From Rhizobium grahamii (GTDB lineage: Bacteria; Pseudomonadota; Alphaproteobacteria; Rhizobiales; Rhizobiaceae), in the NCBI RefSeq assembly GCF_009498215.1, contig NZ_CP043498.1, positions 1,612,001 through 1,676,000 of the forward strand: DNA of 64,000 nucleotides, written 5' to 3'. Shown here piece after piece: positions 18,858 to 28,573 of the stretch (position 1 is its first letter; every line of letters starts with the position of its first letter). The notes beneath the pieces are model-generated. The model was not told where the DNA came from, searched no databases, and saw only the letters and a program-made list of their open reading frames with translations. A program made the position numbers and the translations under genes.

Positions 18858-19808
18858 TCAGGCGTTCAGGAGCGTGGTGCGGATGAGATCCAGCACCTTG
18901 TCGGACTGGATTCCGGTGCAGACGATCTGGCTCGGCAAGCCATCCCAATCGCCTGGCGGGAACCGCCGTCCGTCGGGCTTCACAACCGTCTGCCCGTCGG
19001 CGATACCGCCGCAAACGACACGTACCGCGCCGGTGACCGACGTGAACAGTTCCGGCGCCACAACGTAGACGCTGGCACAACTGTCATGCACCATCATGCC
19101 GTCTTCCACGGCATGCTTGTAGAAATCGATGTAGAACTGCGAAAGATCGTTGAGCAGCTTCACGGCATCGTCGCCGCTGCGGGCAATGTCGCCGAGGAAG
19201 CTACGGCTCATTGTGGTGATCGCGGTCACATCGAGACCGATGACGACGACCTTCCACGGGGCGGTCATGACGATGTCGGCAGCCTCGGGGTCGCCATGGA
19301 TGTTGGCTTCAGCAACGGGGGTGACGTTGCCCGGCACATAGAAATTGCCACCCATGATGACGACCTGCTTGACGAGGCCGGCAATCTCGGGGTCTTCCTT
19401 TAGCGCGAGCGCGAGATTGGTCATGCGACCGACCGCGACAAGGGTCACCTCGCCCGGATTGGCGCGGACAGTTTCGATGATGAAGCGGTAGGCAGGACGC
19501 GGATCGAGCGGCAGATCGATCGTCGCCGGCACGTCGATATTGCCGAGGCCGTTATCGCCATGCACGAAGGTCGGCCACATGCCTTCCTTGCGGGAAGGAT
19601 CGATGGTGACGCTTGCACCCTTCGCAACGGGCGCCGCAATATTCCATTCACGCTTGAGGAACAGCGCATTGCGCGTGGTCGTCTCGATCGACGCATTGCC
19701 GAAAACAGTCGTGATTCCGATCAAGTCGATTTCGGGATGACGATGCAGAAACAGCAGCGCCATCGCATCGTCGACGCCCGGATCCGTATCATAGATGACC
19801 TTATGCAT
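18858..19808 (-). CDS. iunH: Inosine-uridine preferring nucleoside hydrolase
   Basis: 316-aa hydrolase splitting ribonucleosides into base and ribose. The calcium-binding N-terminal signature DTDPGVDDAMALLFL is present, with GNASIETTTRNA and the later ITTMSRSF and HDSCASVYVV motifs of the IU-nucleoside hydrolase fold. Full length. AAGGA lies ahead of the ATG at 19808. It lies between cobA and cobE but has no known link to cobalamin; it may supply purine or ribose salvage. Confidence 0.9.
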   Translation of the reverse strand: MHKVIYDTDPGVDDAMALLFLHRHPEIDLIGITTVFGNASIETTTRNALFLKREWNIAAPVAKGASVTIDPSRKEGMWPTFVHGDNGLGNIDVPATIDLPLDPRPAYRFIIETVRANPGEVTLVAVGRMTNLALALKEDPEIAGLVKQVVIMGGNFYVPGNVTPVAEANIHGDPEAADIVMTAPWKVVVIGLDVTAITTMSRSFLGDIARSGDDAVKLLNDLSQFYIDFYKHAVEDGMMVHDSCASVYVVAPELFTSVTGAVRVVCGGIADGQTVVKPDGRRFPPGDWDGLPSQIVCTGIQSDKVLDLIRTTLLNA

Positions 19809-19879
19809 GGATGTTCCTTATCGCTTTCGTTGTTGCGGGCCGCTTCGCGGCGCCGCAAGGCCGGCCAACATAACGCCGG

Positions 19880-20299
19880 TTAGTCGTTCTGCAACACCGT
19901 CTTTGCAATCGCGGCCGTCGCATGCGGCGATTTCATTTTCGGCAGGATGAGAGCCGCCGTCACGCCTGCCGCCGCAAGCGCCGCAGACTCGGCAACACCG
20001 TGGCAGCCGACGAGTTTGAAGACGATGTCGGAAGGGTTGGCAAGGCGCGGCGTTTCGCGCTCCAGCACATCCGGTTCGAAGAAGATTACAGGTACGGCAA
20101 GGCTCTGCGCCGCGTTCAGAATTGCCGGCTCCCCGGTGCGCGCTGCAATCGAAGCGACAGCGGCAATATCATCGGCTGTGATCCCGGCCTGCTGCAGGGC
20201 AGACCTGGCGAGCGCCAACACCTCAGCCGGCGAGGCCCCGCGTTCGCAGCCGAGGCCGAGCACGAAGCTGCGCCTATCGTCGAATTCAACCTTGTTCAT
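19880..20299 (-). CDS. cobE: Cobalamin biosynthesis protein CobE
   Basis: 139-aa protein of the CobE/CbiG C-terminal family. The signature VLGLGCERGASPAEVLALA and the end motif GVTAALILPKMKSPHATAAIA match. The family binds late precorrin intermediates and is thought to help the ring-contraction stage. The ATG at 20299 is chosen; AGGA is 18 bases upstream, so an alternative upstream start in the same frame cannot be excluded. The usual partners cobG-cobM are not in this window. Confidence 0.85.
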   Translation of the reverse strand: MNKVEFDDRRSFVLGLGCERGASPAEVLALARSALQQAGITADDIAAVASIAARTGEPAILNAAQSLAVPVIFFEPDVLERETPRLANPSDIVFKLVGCHGVAESAALAAAGVTAALILPKMKSPHATAAIAKTVLQND

Positions 20300-20356
20300 G
20301 CGGATACGAATGATGACTTCCTGTGACCTGCAAGCCATTGCAGCCCGGAAAGGGAA

Positions 20357-21183
20357 ATGCAACATGCACCGTCTTTTCGCCTTCCAGAGTCAGTTGCCTT
20401 GTCCGATATTGCCCCACATCTTCTTTTCCTGCTGGCAGCAGCGGGATTTTTTGCCGGTTTCGTCGATTCCATCGCCGGCGGCGGCGGCCTGATTACCGTT
20501 CCTGCCATGCTGATCGCAGGCATTCCGCCCCTCCAGACGCTCGGCACCAATAAGGTGCAGTCGGTGTTCGGCGCCGCCTCGGCGACGATCGCCTATGCCA
20601 GAAAGGGCCATGTCGATCTTCGCGAACAGCTGCCGATGGCGCTGATGGCCGTGATGGGCGGAGCGCTGGGGCGGCATTGGCAACGATCGTGCCAGGCAGC
20701 GTGCTCAGAGGCATCATGCCGGTCCTGCTGATCGCGATCGCGCTCTACTTCGCCTTCAAGCCCAACCTCGGCGATGTCGACAAACACCGGCGCATGACGC
20801 CCTTCGTCTTCGGCCTCACCCTCGTCCCGGCAATCGGCTTCTATGACGGCGTCTTCGGGCCGGGCACGGGCTCGTTCCTGATGCTTGCCTTTGTCTCGCT
20901 TGCCGGCTTCGGCATGCTGAAGGCGACGGCGCACACCAAGATGCTGAATCTCGGCTCGAACATCGGCGCGCTCGTCGTCTTCATTTCCTTCGGAGCGACG
21001 CTGTGGAAGATCGGCCTGATGATGGGCGTCTGCCAGTTCATGGGCGCGCAACTCGGCTCGCGCCTCGCCATGCGCACCGGCGCGCGTCTGATCAAGCCGC
21101 TGCTCGTGATCGTCTGCATCGCCTTCACGATCAAGCTGCTGGCCGACCCGACCAATCCGATCCGCGTTTGGCTGGCGATCTGA
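20357..21183 (+). pseudogene. TSUP/TauE-SafE family permease with a -1 frameshift
   Basis: Membrane transporter of the TSUP (4-toluene sulfonate/sulfite uptake permease) family, about 8 spans. The N-terminal half reads FLLAAAGFFAGFVDSIAGGGG and TLGTNKVQSVFGAASATIAY; the second half (PVLLIAIALYFAFKP, GFYDGVFGPGTGSF, NLGSNIGALVVF) continues in the +1 frame. Restoring one G in the GGGG run at 20668-20671 joins them (GALGAALATIVPG). No other damage is visible, so a base-calling error is possible. GGAAAGGGAA precedes the start. Confidence 0.82.
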
Positions 21184-21211
21184 ACCAATCCGCGACGGTC
21201 GGCAGTGCTGC

Positions 21212-21637
21212 CTAGAACAGAGCGATCAATAGCGCCCCGCCGGCAATCAGGCCCACGCCGAGCCAGTTCATGAGGTTCAGCTTCTCGCCGAGAAAGACGA
21301 CGCCGAAGACCGCGACAAGGACGATCGACAGCTTGTCGATCGGGGCGACACGTGCGGCATCGCCGATTTTCAGCGCGCGAAAATAGGCAAGCCACGAGGC
21401 GCCGGTTGCCGCTCCCGAAAGGCAGAGGAACAGCCACGTCTTGCCTGAGATGCTCGACAATGGCTGCCACTGCCCGGTAGCCGCGACAATGGCGCTGATG
21501 ATGAAGACGATGACGACGGTGCGGATCAGGGTGGCGAGATCGGAATTGACCCCGGCGACGCCGATCTTGGCAAATATCGCCGTCAATGCGGCGAAAGCCG
21601 CCGAAAGCACCGCCCAGAAAATCCAGCTCTGCGTCAT
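21212..21637 (-). CDS. EamA-domain membrane transporter in the cob operon
   Basis: 141-aa protein with four predicted membrane spans forming one EamA (drug/metabolite transporter) unit: WAVLSAAFAALTAIFAKIGV, TVVIVFIISAIVAATG, GASWLAYFRALKIGDAA and NWLGVGLIAGGALLIALF. Single-unit members usually dimerise. Its ATG overlaps the cobO stop by one base (TGATG), so it is translated with the cobalamin operon and probably falls under the B12 riboswitch. The substrate is unknown. Confidence 0.8.
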   Translation of the reverse strand: MTQSWIFWAVLSAAFAALTAIFAKIGVAGVNSDLATLIRTVVIVFIISAIVAATGQWQPLSSISGKTWLFLCLSGAATGASWLAYFRALKIGDAARVAPIDKLSIVLVAVFGVVFLGEKLNLMNWLGVGLIAGGALLIALF

Positions 21638-22269
21638 CAGAACTCCACGCCCGGTTGGCCCTTGATGCCCGAGCGGAACGGATGCTTGATCAGCTCCATC
21701 TCGGTGACGAGATCGGCGATCTCGATCAGTTCGTCCTTGGCGTTGCGACCCGTCAGAACGACGTGAGTCATATACGGCTTCTCGTTCTTCAGGAACTCCA
21801 CCACCTCGTTGATGTCGAGGTAATCATAGCGAAGCGCGATGTTGATCTCGTCGAGCAGCACCATCGAATTGCGCTCGTCGCGGATCAGCTCTTTCGCCTT
21901 CTCCCAGGCGGCACCCGCCGCCGCGACATCGCGGGCGCGATCCTGCGTCTCCCAGGTGAAACCCTCGCCCATGGTGTGGAACTGGCAGACATCGGAGAAG
22001 TGCTTCTCGATCAGATCGCGCTCGCCGGTCCACATCGCGCCCTTGATGAACTGCACGACAGCCGAAGGCTTGCCGTGCGCGATGTGCCGAAAGATCATTC
22101 CGAAGGCGGACGACGACTTGCCCTTGCCCTTGCCAGTATGGACGATGATCAGGCCCTTCTCGTCGGTCTTTGAGGCCATGATCTTGTCGCGGGCGGCCTT
22201 CTTCTTCGCCATCTTCTCGGCGTGGCGGGCGTCGGCGTGGCCAGCGGCTTCTGTGGTTTCGTCGGTCAT
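21637..22269 (-). CDS. cobO: Cob(I)yrinic acid a,c-diamide adenosyltransferase CobO
   Basis: 210-aa CobO/BtuR-type ATP:corrinoid adenosyltransferase. The P-loop-like signature GLIIVHTGKGKGKSSSAFGM is near residue 45, then AVVQFIKGAMWTGERD, DEINIALRYDYLD and VVLTGRNAKDELIE. The charged, lysine-rich N-terminus is typical. The start is the ATG at 22269, immediately after the cobN stop. It acts after cobalt insertion by CobN/S/T. Confidence 0.94.
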   Translation of the reverse strand: MTDETTEAAGHADARHAEKMAKKKAARDKIMASKTDEKGLIIVHTGKGKGKSSSAFGMIFRHIAHGKPSAVVQFIKGAMWTGERDLIEKHFSDVCQFHTMGEGFTWETQDRARDVAAAGAAWEKAKELIRDERNSMVLLDEINIALRYDYLDINEVVEFLKNEKPYMTHVVLTGRNAKDELIEIADLVTEMELIKHPFRSGIKGQPGVEF

Positions 22270-22270
22270 C

Positions 22271-25200
22271 TCAATGGTCCCCGGATGCAAGCTTGCCCTG
22301 ATGCAAGCCGAATGTGTCTGAAAGGTCGAACCGCGCCGAATTGCTGCGCGGTGTCCAGAGGCTGCGATCGATCGCCTCCAGCAGCCGCTCCTTCATCTCG
22401 GTGAAAGCGGCCGGATTCTTCTCGATCATGAAATCGCGGACCTCAGCATCCACCACGAAAGCCTGGTACACGGCTTCGAAGTGATGGTTGCCAACGGCGC
22501 CCGTGGTTGCCGCAAAGGCAAAGAGGTAATCGACGGTCGCGGCAATCTCGAAGGCACCCTTATAGCCATGGCGCATGACGCCATCGATCCACTTCGGATT
22601 GACGACGCGGCCACGCACGACGCGACCGATCTCTTCCTCCAGCGAACGGATCACCGGCTTCTCGGGCCGTGAATGATCGTTGTGATAGATCGACGGCCGA
22701 TCGCCCGCGAGCATTTCAGCCGCAGCCGCCATGCCGCCTTCGAACTGGTAATAGTCGTCGCTATCGAGAAGATCATGCTCGCGATTGTCCTGGTTCTGCA
22801 CGACCGCCTGGATTGAGCGCAGGCGCTCTTCGAAAACGCCACGTTCCGCCCGGCCCTCTTCGCCGGCACCGTAAGCATAGCTTCCCCACACAAGATAGGC
22901 CTCGGCCAGATCGGCGCGTCGCTCCCATCCCTTTTCGTCGATCAGTGCCTGCAACCCTGCCCCATAGGCTCCAGGCTTCGAACCGAAGATGCGATAGCCG
23001 GCGCGGCGGCCAGCCTGCGCTGCATCCAGTCCGGCTGCTTCAAGACGTGCGGCTTCACCACGCATACGTTCGGCAATCGGGTTGTCCGCTGCGTCCTCCT
23101 CCAGGGCCCCGACGGCACGAATTGCCTTGTCGAACAGAGCGATCTGCTCCGGAAAGGCATCGCGGAAGAAGCCGGAGATACGCAGCGTCACATCGACGCG
23201 TGGCCGACGCAGTAGTGCGGGCGGAATAATCTCATAGCCGGTGACGCGCCGCGAGGTCATGTCCCACACCGGCTTCACGCCGATCAGCGCCAGCGCCTGG
23301 GCGATATCATCGCCGCCAGTCCGCATGTTCGAGGTTCCCCAGGCCGTGAGACCGAAAGACACCGGCCATTCGCCGTGATCCTGCACGTAGCGGCGGATCA
23401 GCAGCTCTGCGGACTTCTTCCCGAGCTCATAGGCCGCCGGCGTCGGCACGGCCCGGCTATCGACCGAGTAGAAATTGCGTCCGGTCGGCAGCACGTCCGG
23501 CCGGCCCCGTGTCGGAGCACCGGATGGTCCCGGCGCCACGAAACGGCCGTCGAGGCCGCGCAGCAGGCCTTCGATTTCGGCAGCGCCGCAGGCAAGAATG
23601 GCAGGCTTGAGCAGCGTTTCGATCTCGGTCAGAACGGCTCTGGTTTTGGACCAGAGGGTCGGGCACGGCGTTTCGCCGGAAACGAGTTTGGCGGCCAGCA
23701 GTTCGATTCGCTCGACGGTATCGCCTTGGGTGCGCCAGGGGGAAGACGAGAGGCTCGCAAGGATATCGGGGCGTGGCCCTGTCCATGTGGCGGCCATGTC
23801 GCAATCGAGTGGGTCGAACGAGGGGTTTGCACCAGTGATACCCCCTCTGCCCTGCCGGGCATCTCCCCCTCAGGGGGGAGATCGACTCGTGGTGAGCCCG
23901 CGCCCAGCCTATCTCCCCCCTTGAGGGGGAGATGTCCGGCAGGACAGAGGGGGGTAGCCCACCCGCTGCGTCACCCATAATCCCGACAACATCACCCAAC
24001 CCCGCATCCACGGCAATCGCCCGCTGCAAGCTGCGGTCACCGCCCTCACCCAGCCCGCGCGGAACCCTGGCCAGCGCCACCGTCAGATCCGTCAGCAGCC
24101 GACCCTGCGGCGAGACGCCGAAGACATGCAGGCCATCGCGGATCTGCATTTCCTTGAGATCGCAGAGATAGGCGTCGAGCTTCTTCAACGCCTCGGTCTC
24201 ACCCTCCCCCTTGTCGATGCCGGCATCGCGATCAAGGCCGATGTCTGCGACGAGATCGAGGATCTGCTTGCTGAGAAGCCGGATGCGGCGCGGATCGCCG
24301 CCCGACGCCTCGTAGTATTCGTCGACCAGCGCTTCCAGATCCTTCAGCGGCCCGTAGCTCTCGGCGCGCGTCAGCGGCGGCGTCAGGTGATCGATGATGA
24401 CGGCACCGGCGCGACGCTTCGCCTGCGTTCCCTCGCCGGGATCGTTGACGATGAAGGGATAGAGATGCGGCATGGGGCGAGGATGGCTTCCGGGTAGCAC
24501 TCCTCCGACAGCGCCAGCGCCTTGCCCGGCAGCCATTCCAGATTGCCGTGCTTGCCCATGTGAATGACGGCGTCAGCGCCGAACTCATGGCGAAGGAAGG
24601 CATAGAAGGCGAGATAGCCGTGCGGCGGCACGAGATCCGGCGAATGGTAGCTTTCCTTCGGATCGATGTTGTAGCCGCGTGCCGGCTGAATGCCGACCAG
24701 CACCTGCCCCAGCCGCATGAACGGCAGCGCAAAGGCGCCGTCCACCACATAGGGGTCGGCCTCGGCCGCACCCCAGCGGGCGCCGATCTCATCCTGAATC
24801 TTTTTCGGAAGATTTTCGAAGAAGGCTTTGTAACGACTCAAGGAAAGCGATTCGCGGATAAGCTTTCCATCGCTACCGGAGTTCGTCGGCCCTTCCATCA
24901 AACGCCGGATCAGTTGATCGCCATCATCAGGCACCTCTGCAACCGAATAACCGGCTGCGCACATGGCCTTGAGTACCTCGACCGTGCCTGCGGGGGTATC
25001 CAGTCCGACCCCGTTGCCAAGCCTGCCGTCACGGTTTGGATAGTTCGCAAGGACAAGCGCGATGCGCCGCTCGCCGGCGGCCGTGGTGCGCAGCTTCGCC
25101 CAATTGGCCGCAAGTCGAGCGGTATAGTGCATCCGTTCGAGATCGGGTTCGCTGCCGACGATATTGGCCTCGACCCTCGCATCGTAGCGGGCGGCCGACT

Positions 25201-26227
25201 TGAAGGAGACGGCACGTGACAGTACTCGGCCGTCCACTTCGGGCAGCGCGACATTCATGCCGAGATCGCGCGCCGAGAGCCCCTGTGAGGACGCGGCCCA
25301 GGCCTCACGCGAAGAGGCCGAGAAGATCGCCTGCAGCACGATGGCATCGTTGGCCTCGAGAACGGTCGGCTCGCGATCCGCGCCCGGCGCCGACACGGCG
25401 AAACCAGTCGTGTTGATCACTACCTCAGGCTTAAGGATATTAAAGACGCTCTCCAGAATGCCCTTCGACACCGGATCCTTGAGACTGTAGGCAAACACTG
25501 GCAGCGGTCGGATACCTTCAGCGAGCAAGGCATCAATCAATGCTTCGACCGGTCTTGTCTCGCCGCTCTGCACGAGCGCACGATAGAAGCTGACTGCCAC
25601 GACAGGAAAATGTGACACCCCCTGCAGGAATCGAACCCGCTCGCCGCACGCCGCCTTCCACTCGTCGACGCCAACGACGCCCTTGCCCGGCCACCAGATG
25701 CCGGCCTTCATCAGCGGCGATGCCGCTTCCGGTTTCTCCGCACCTGACAGCATCGCGCCGGCATACCCAAGAAACGCGCGCGAGTTGCCGTCGCCACCCT
25801 CGATCAGGTAGGCCCAAAGCGCATTCAGATCCTCAAGCGGAACATTCGAAAACGGCGTCAAACCCGCATCCGGCTTCGAATCTCCCGGCAGCACAGCAAT
25901 CAGCGCGCCGGATCGCGCCGCCGCAGCATGAAGCGCCTCCAGCGCATAGTGGAAGTAGCTTGCGCCACCCAGCGCCCTGACAACGATCAGCTTCGCCTGC
26001 CGGGCCGTCCGCTCGATATAGGCATCGACCGACATCGGATGCTTGAGGCTCATCAGGCTTGCCAGCCGCAGCGAGAATCCGGCTTTCGCTTCGTCATAGG
26101 CGGCGGCGATCGCGGCAAGCTCGGTATCGGCGGCCGACAGGAACAGGACGTCGCCGGGAGACTGACCGAGATCGATCGCCTCCTCGCCGTCGCTGATCGT
26201 TCCCTGCTGTGCCAGAAGCAGATGCAT
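22271..26227 (-). pseudogene. cobN: cobN, cobaltochelatase large subunit, with a frameshift and an inserted repeat
   Basis: CobN inserts cobalt into hydrogenobyrinic acid diamide with CobS and CobT. Three reading segments together span the gene. The first (26227 leftward) runs to LSEECYPEAIL; one base missing at about 24478 beside a GGGG run breaks it, and restoring it gives AILGPMPHLYPFIVNDP. The second runs on to GLGDVVGIMGDAAG and then through a palindromic element at 23838-23955. The third resumes in another frame at GANPSFDPLDCD and continues to the normal end (LHQGKLASGDH). Without the element the total would be about 1280 residues, the usual size. As given, the gene is broken twice; the first break could be a sequence error. 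Confidence 0.88.
23838..23955. repeat. Rhizobial palindromic mosaic-type repeat inside cobN
   Basis: Two long complementary arms: ACCCCCTCTGCCCTGCCGGG at the left and its diverged complement ending ACAGAGGGGGGT at the right. Each arm also contains its own smaller palindrome (ATCTCCCCCTC then GGGGGGAGAT). Such RIME-like elements are normally intergenic in Rhizobiaceae. Here it lies within cobN, between GIMGDAAG and GANPSFDP. Confidence 0.8.
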
Positions 26228-26236
26228 CGGACTGCC

Positions 26237-27286
26237 TTATGCCAGCGCTTCGATCGCCTTGCGCACCGCTGCCTCGTCCATCTCGTGCAGGCCGATGACG
26301 ACAAGACGGGTACCGCGCGCTTCGCCGGGCGCCCAGGCGCGATCGAAATAGTGGTCGATACGGCTGCCGACTGCCTGCAACTGCAGACGCATCGGCTTGC
26401 CGGGGACATCGACGAAGCCCTTCAGCCGCAACACGTCATGTTCGCCTATGATGCCCTTCAGGGCATCCACGAAGGCTGCCGGATCGACAATAGCGCCGAG
26501 TTCCACCACGAAGCTGTCGAACTCGTCGTGATCGTGGGGAACACCATCCTCATGCTCGAGTTCATGATGAGACTTGCGGTTGATCACATCGTCTTCGGTT
26601 CCGACGCCGAGCCCGAGCAGCACGCTTGCCGGAACCTCGCCATTACGCGCCTCGATCATCACGGGCTTACGCGCGATACGCGATGCAACCTCATCGCGCA
26701 CGCGGCCAAGGCCGGCGGTATCGAGAAGATCGGTCTTGTTGAGCACGATCAGATCGGCGCAGGTCAGCTGATCCTCGAAAAGCTCCTCGATCGGGCTCTC
26801 GTGGTCGAGCGACTCGTCTTCCACGCGGCGAGCCTCGACGGCATCGTGATCGTCAGCAAAGCGCCCGGCGGCGACAGCCGCGCTATCGACAACGGTGATG
26901 ACGCCATCGACGGTGACCTGCGTACGGATATCAGGCCAGTTGAAGGCGGCAACGAGCGGCTGCGGCAGCGCGAGGCCTGAGGTTTCGATGACGATATGAT
27001 CGGGGCGCTGCTCGCGCTCCAGGAGCTTGGTCATCGTCGGAATGAAATCGTCGGCAACCGTGCAGCAGATGCAGCCGTTGGTCAGCTCGATGATATCATC
27101 CTCGGTGCAATTCTCCGCGCCGCAGCCCTTCAGCACGTCGCCATCGACGCCGAGATCGCCGAACTCGTTGATAATAAGCGCGATCTTCTTGCCGTTGGTG
27201 TTGGAAAGCAGATTGCGGATCATCGTCGTCTTGCCGGCGCCGAGGAAGCCGGTGATCACGGTCGCCGGGATTTTCTGCTGGTTCAT
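26237..27286 (-). CDS. cobW: CobW, GTP-dependent metallochaperone of the COG0523 family
   Basis: 349-aa G3E GTPase. The Walker A VITGFLGAGKTTMIRNLL starts at residue 10, the metal motif CxCC is in TNGCICCTVADDF, and NKTDLLD gives guanine specificity. A His/Asp-rich stretch (HELEHEDGVPHDHDEFDSF) separates the GTPase from the CobW C-terminal domain. CobW probably delivers cobalt or loads the CobNST chelatase. It lies between cobP and cobN, with 9 bp to cobN. Confidence 0.94.
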   Translation of the reverse strand: MNQQKIPATVITGFLGAGKTTMIRNLLSNTNGKKIALIINEFGDLGVDGDVLKGCGAENCTEDDIIELTNGCICCTVADDFIPTMTKLLEREQRPDHIVIETSGLALPQPLVAAFNWPDIRTQVTVDGVITVVDSAAVAAGRFADDHDAVEARRVEDESLDHESPIEELFEDQLTCADLIVLNKTDLLDTAGLGRVRDEVASRIARKPVMIEARNGEVPASVLLGLGVGTEDDVINRKSHHELEHEDGVPHDHDEFDSFVVELGAIVDPAAFVDALKGIIGEHDVLRLKGFVDVPGKPMRLQLQAVGSRIDHYFDRAWAPGEARGTRLVVIGLHEMDEAAVRKAIEALA

Positions 27287-27290
27287 GAAT

Positions 27291-27815
27291 TCAACCCTTC
27301 ATCTTCAGCGGCAGACCTGCCGCGATAAAATACACGTCCGCGGCCTCTGCCGCGATCATTTGATGCAAGCGACCGGCGTGATCCCGGAAATCCCGCGCCA
27401 TGCGGTTCTCAGGAACGATACCGAGACCGACCTCGTTGGAAACGATGACGAGACGCGCACGCGCCGTCGGCAGATACGCGGCAAGCGAAGCAAACTCGGC
27501 CTCCATGTCACGCTCCTCCATCATCAGATTGGTGACCCAAAGCGTCAGGCAATCGACAAGGATCGCCCGCCCCTCGCCATCGATCGCCCGCAGGCAGCCG
27601 ACCAGATCGAGTGGTTCCTCGTGGGTATGCCAGAGATCGCCACGATCGGCCTTGTGCTTGTCGATCCGCGCGCGCATCTCCTCGTCCCAGGCGCGACCAG
27701 TCGCCACATAGTGGCGCTCAAGCTCGCTCGAAACGACGAGCTGCTCCGCAAAACGCGATTTTCCTGACCGCGCGCCACCCAAAACGAGGGTCGCGCCGGA
27801 TAATATCTGGCTCAT
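27291..27815 (-). CDS. cobP: Adenosylcobinamide kinase / guanylyltransferase CobP
   Basis: 174-aa bifunctional enzyme that phosphorylates adenosylcobinamide and activates it with GTP during nucleotide-loop assembly. The P-loop [19 protein letters not shown] is at the N-terminus; [17 protein letters not shown] and [11 protein letters not shown] follow, with [17 protein letters not shown] near the end. The ATG at 27815 overlaps the stop of a 29-codon leader ORF (ATGA) and has little ribosome site of its own, so its translation probably depends on the leader. First enzyme gene of cobP-W-N-O-eamA. Confidence 0.93.
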   Translation of the reverse strand: MSQILSGATLVLGGARSGKSRFAEQLVVSSELERHYVATGRAWDEEMRARIDKHKADRGDLWHTHEEPLDLVGCLRAIDGEGRAILVDCLTLWVTNLMMEERDMEAEFASLAAYLPTARARLVIVSNEVGLGIVPENRMARDFRDHAGRLHQMIAAEAADVYFIAAGLPLKMKG

Positions 27816-27901
27816 GACAGGTGATATCCGATCTGCGGAACGCTGCCGCAAGGAACCGGAATGGCTGCAGGACGCAGCCGAAAACTCTTCTGTTCAGCCA
27901 T
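27812..27901 (-). CDS. 29-residue leader ORF coupled to cobP
   Basis: A short ORF (starts [17 protein letters not shown], ends PQIGYHLS) between the cobalamin riboswitch and cobP. It has the best ribosome site nearby, GGAGG five bases before its ATG at 27901, and its TGA overlaps the cobP ATG (TCATGA). No homologue is recognised. Its place suggests that the riboswitch controls access to this ribosome site and that ribosomes pass from it to cobP. Whether the peptide itself acts is unknown. Confidence 0.65.
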   Translation of the reverse strand: MAEQKSFRLRPAAIPVPCGSVPQIGYHLS

Positions 27902-27944
27902 GACAACCTCCGTGCTGGCAGCGGGCACAAGCCCAGGAATGGGC

Positions 27945-28110
27945 TTCTCGCCCGGCACGATTGGCAGGTCTCCTGGCTCGCGGGTCTTGGCCGCGATCGG
28001 GGCGGACCGGAAACCGGTCGCCCCAGATCGTGCCAGCGGATTTTCCTCGCCTTCCCGGCTGCATTTCATGAAAAGGCGGACGATTCGTAGACGTCAGAGG
28101 CGTCCTGCCC
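27945..28110 (-). promoter_or_regulatory. Adenosylcobalamin riboswitch upstream of cobP
   Basis: On the minus strand the B12 box reads GAGCCAGGAGACCTGCC (27962-27978). Upstream is the conserved core GGGAAGGCGAGGAAAATCCG (about 28042-28061). A closing stem is visible: GGCACGAT (about 28025-28032) pairs perfectly with ATCGTGCC (27953-27960). The leader ORF ribosome site follows some 45 bases later, after a hairpin AGCCCA-TTCC-TGGGCT that could be part of the expression platform. No terminator-type T run is seen, so control of translation initiation is more likely. The operon promoter should lie between 28110 and about 28300; the rest of the gap to 28573 shows no gene. Confidence 0.9.
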
Positions 28111-28573
28111 TGGTTGATCATGATGCACTGCCAGTGACTTTTCCGTCGCCACTTCCGCGCCGCCCGCCTGCACCATTGCAGTCTGTCAGCCACCCGAAAA
28201 CAACGCCGGACGGAAAACCCTGACCGCTCTACAGTCGCGGGGTCGGCTATGATGACGGTGCCCGGATTGGGTCCACCGCTTCACATTCCCTTTTCATCCG
28301 CACCGATTCAACCGGTCCGGAACCATCCGTTATGAATTCATCGTTAGGCAAGGGTCTTGGTGAAGTCAATTGCAAGCAGGCGCACACGCTGCCGCATCCG
28401 CCCTCAACACGACCATCTCTACCAAATTTATCGTCTTTTATCAGCCACTTACGTCATAAATTATTGTTGCAAATGCCGGTCTTTTGCCGCAATTGCGTTG
28501 CAAGCGGATCGCGCCGTTGACTTCCCCCTCCCATCGCTCTTGATCGGCCCCACGTCCGCCTAGTTCTCCTGAT

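Noticed and set aside
23838..23955. Insertion sequence inside cobN
   Set aside because: Too short, no transposase and strongly palindromic; fits a mosaic palindromic repeat better.
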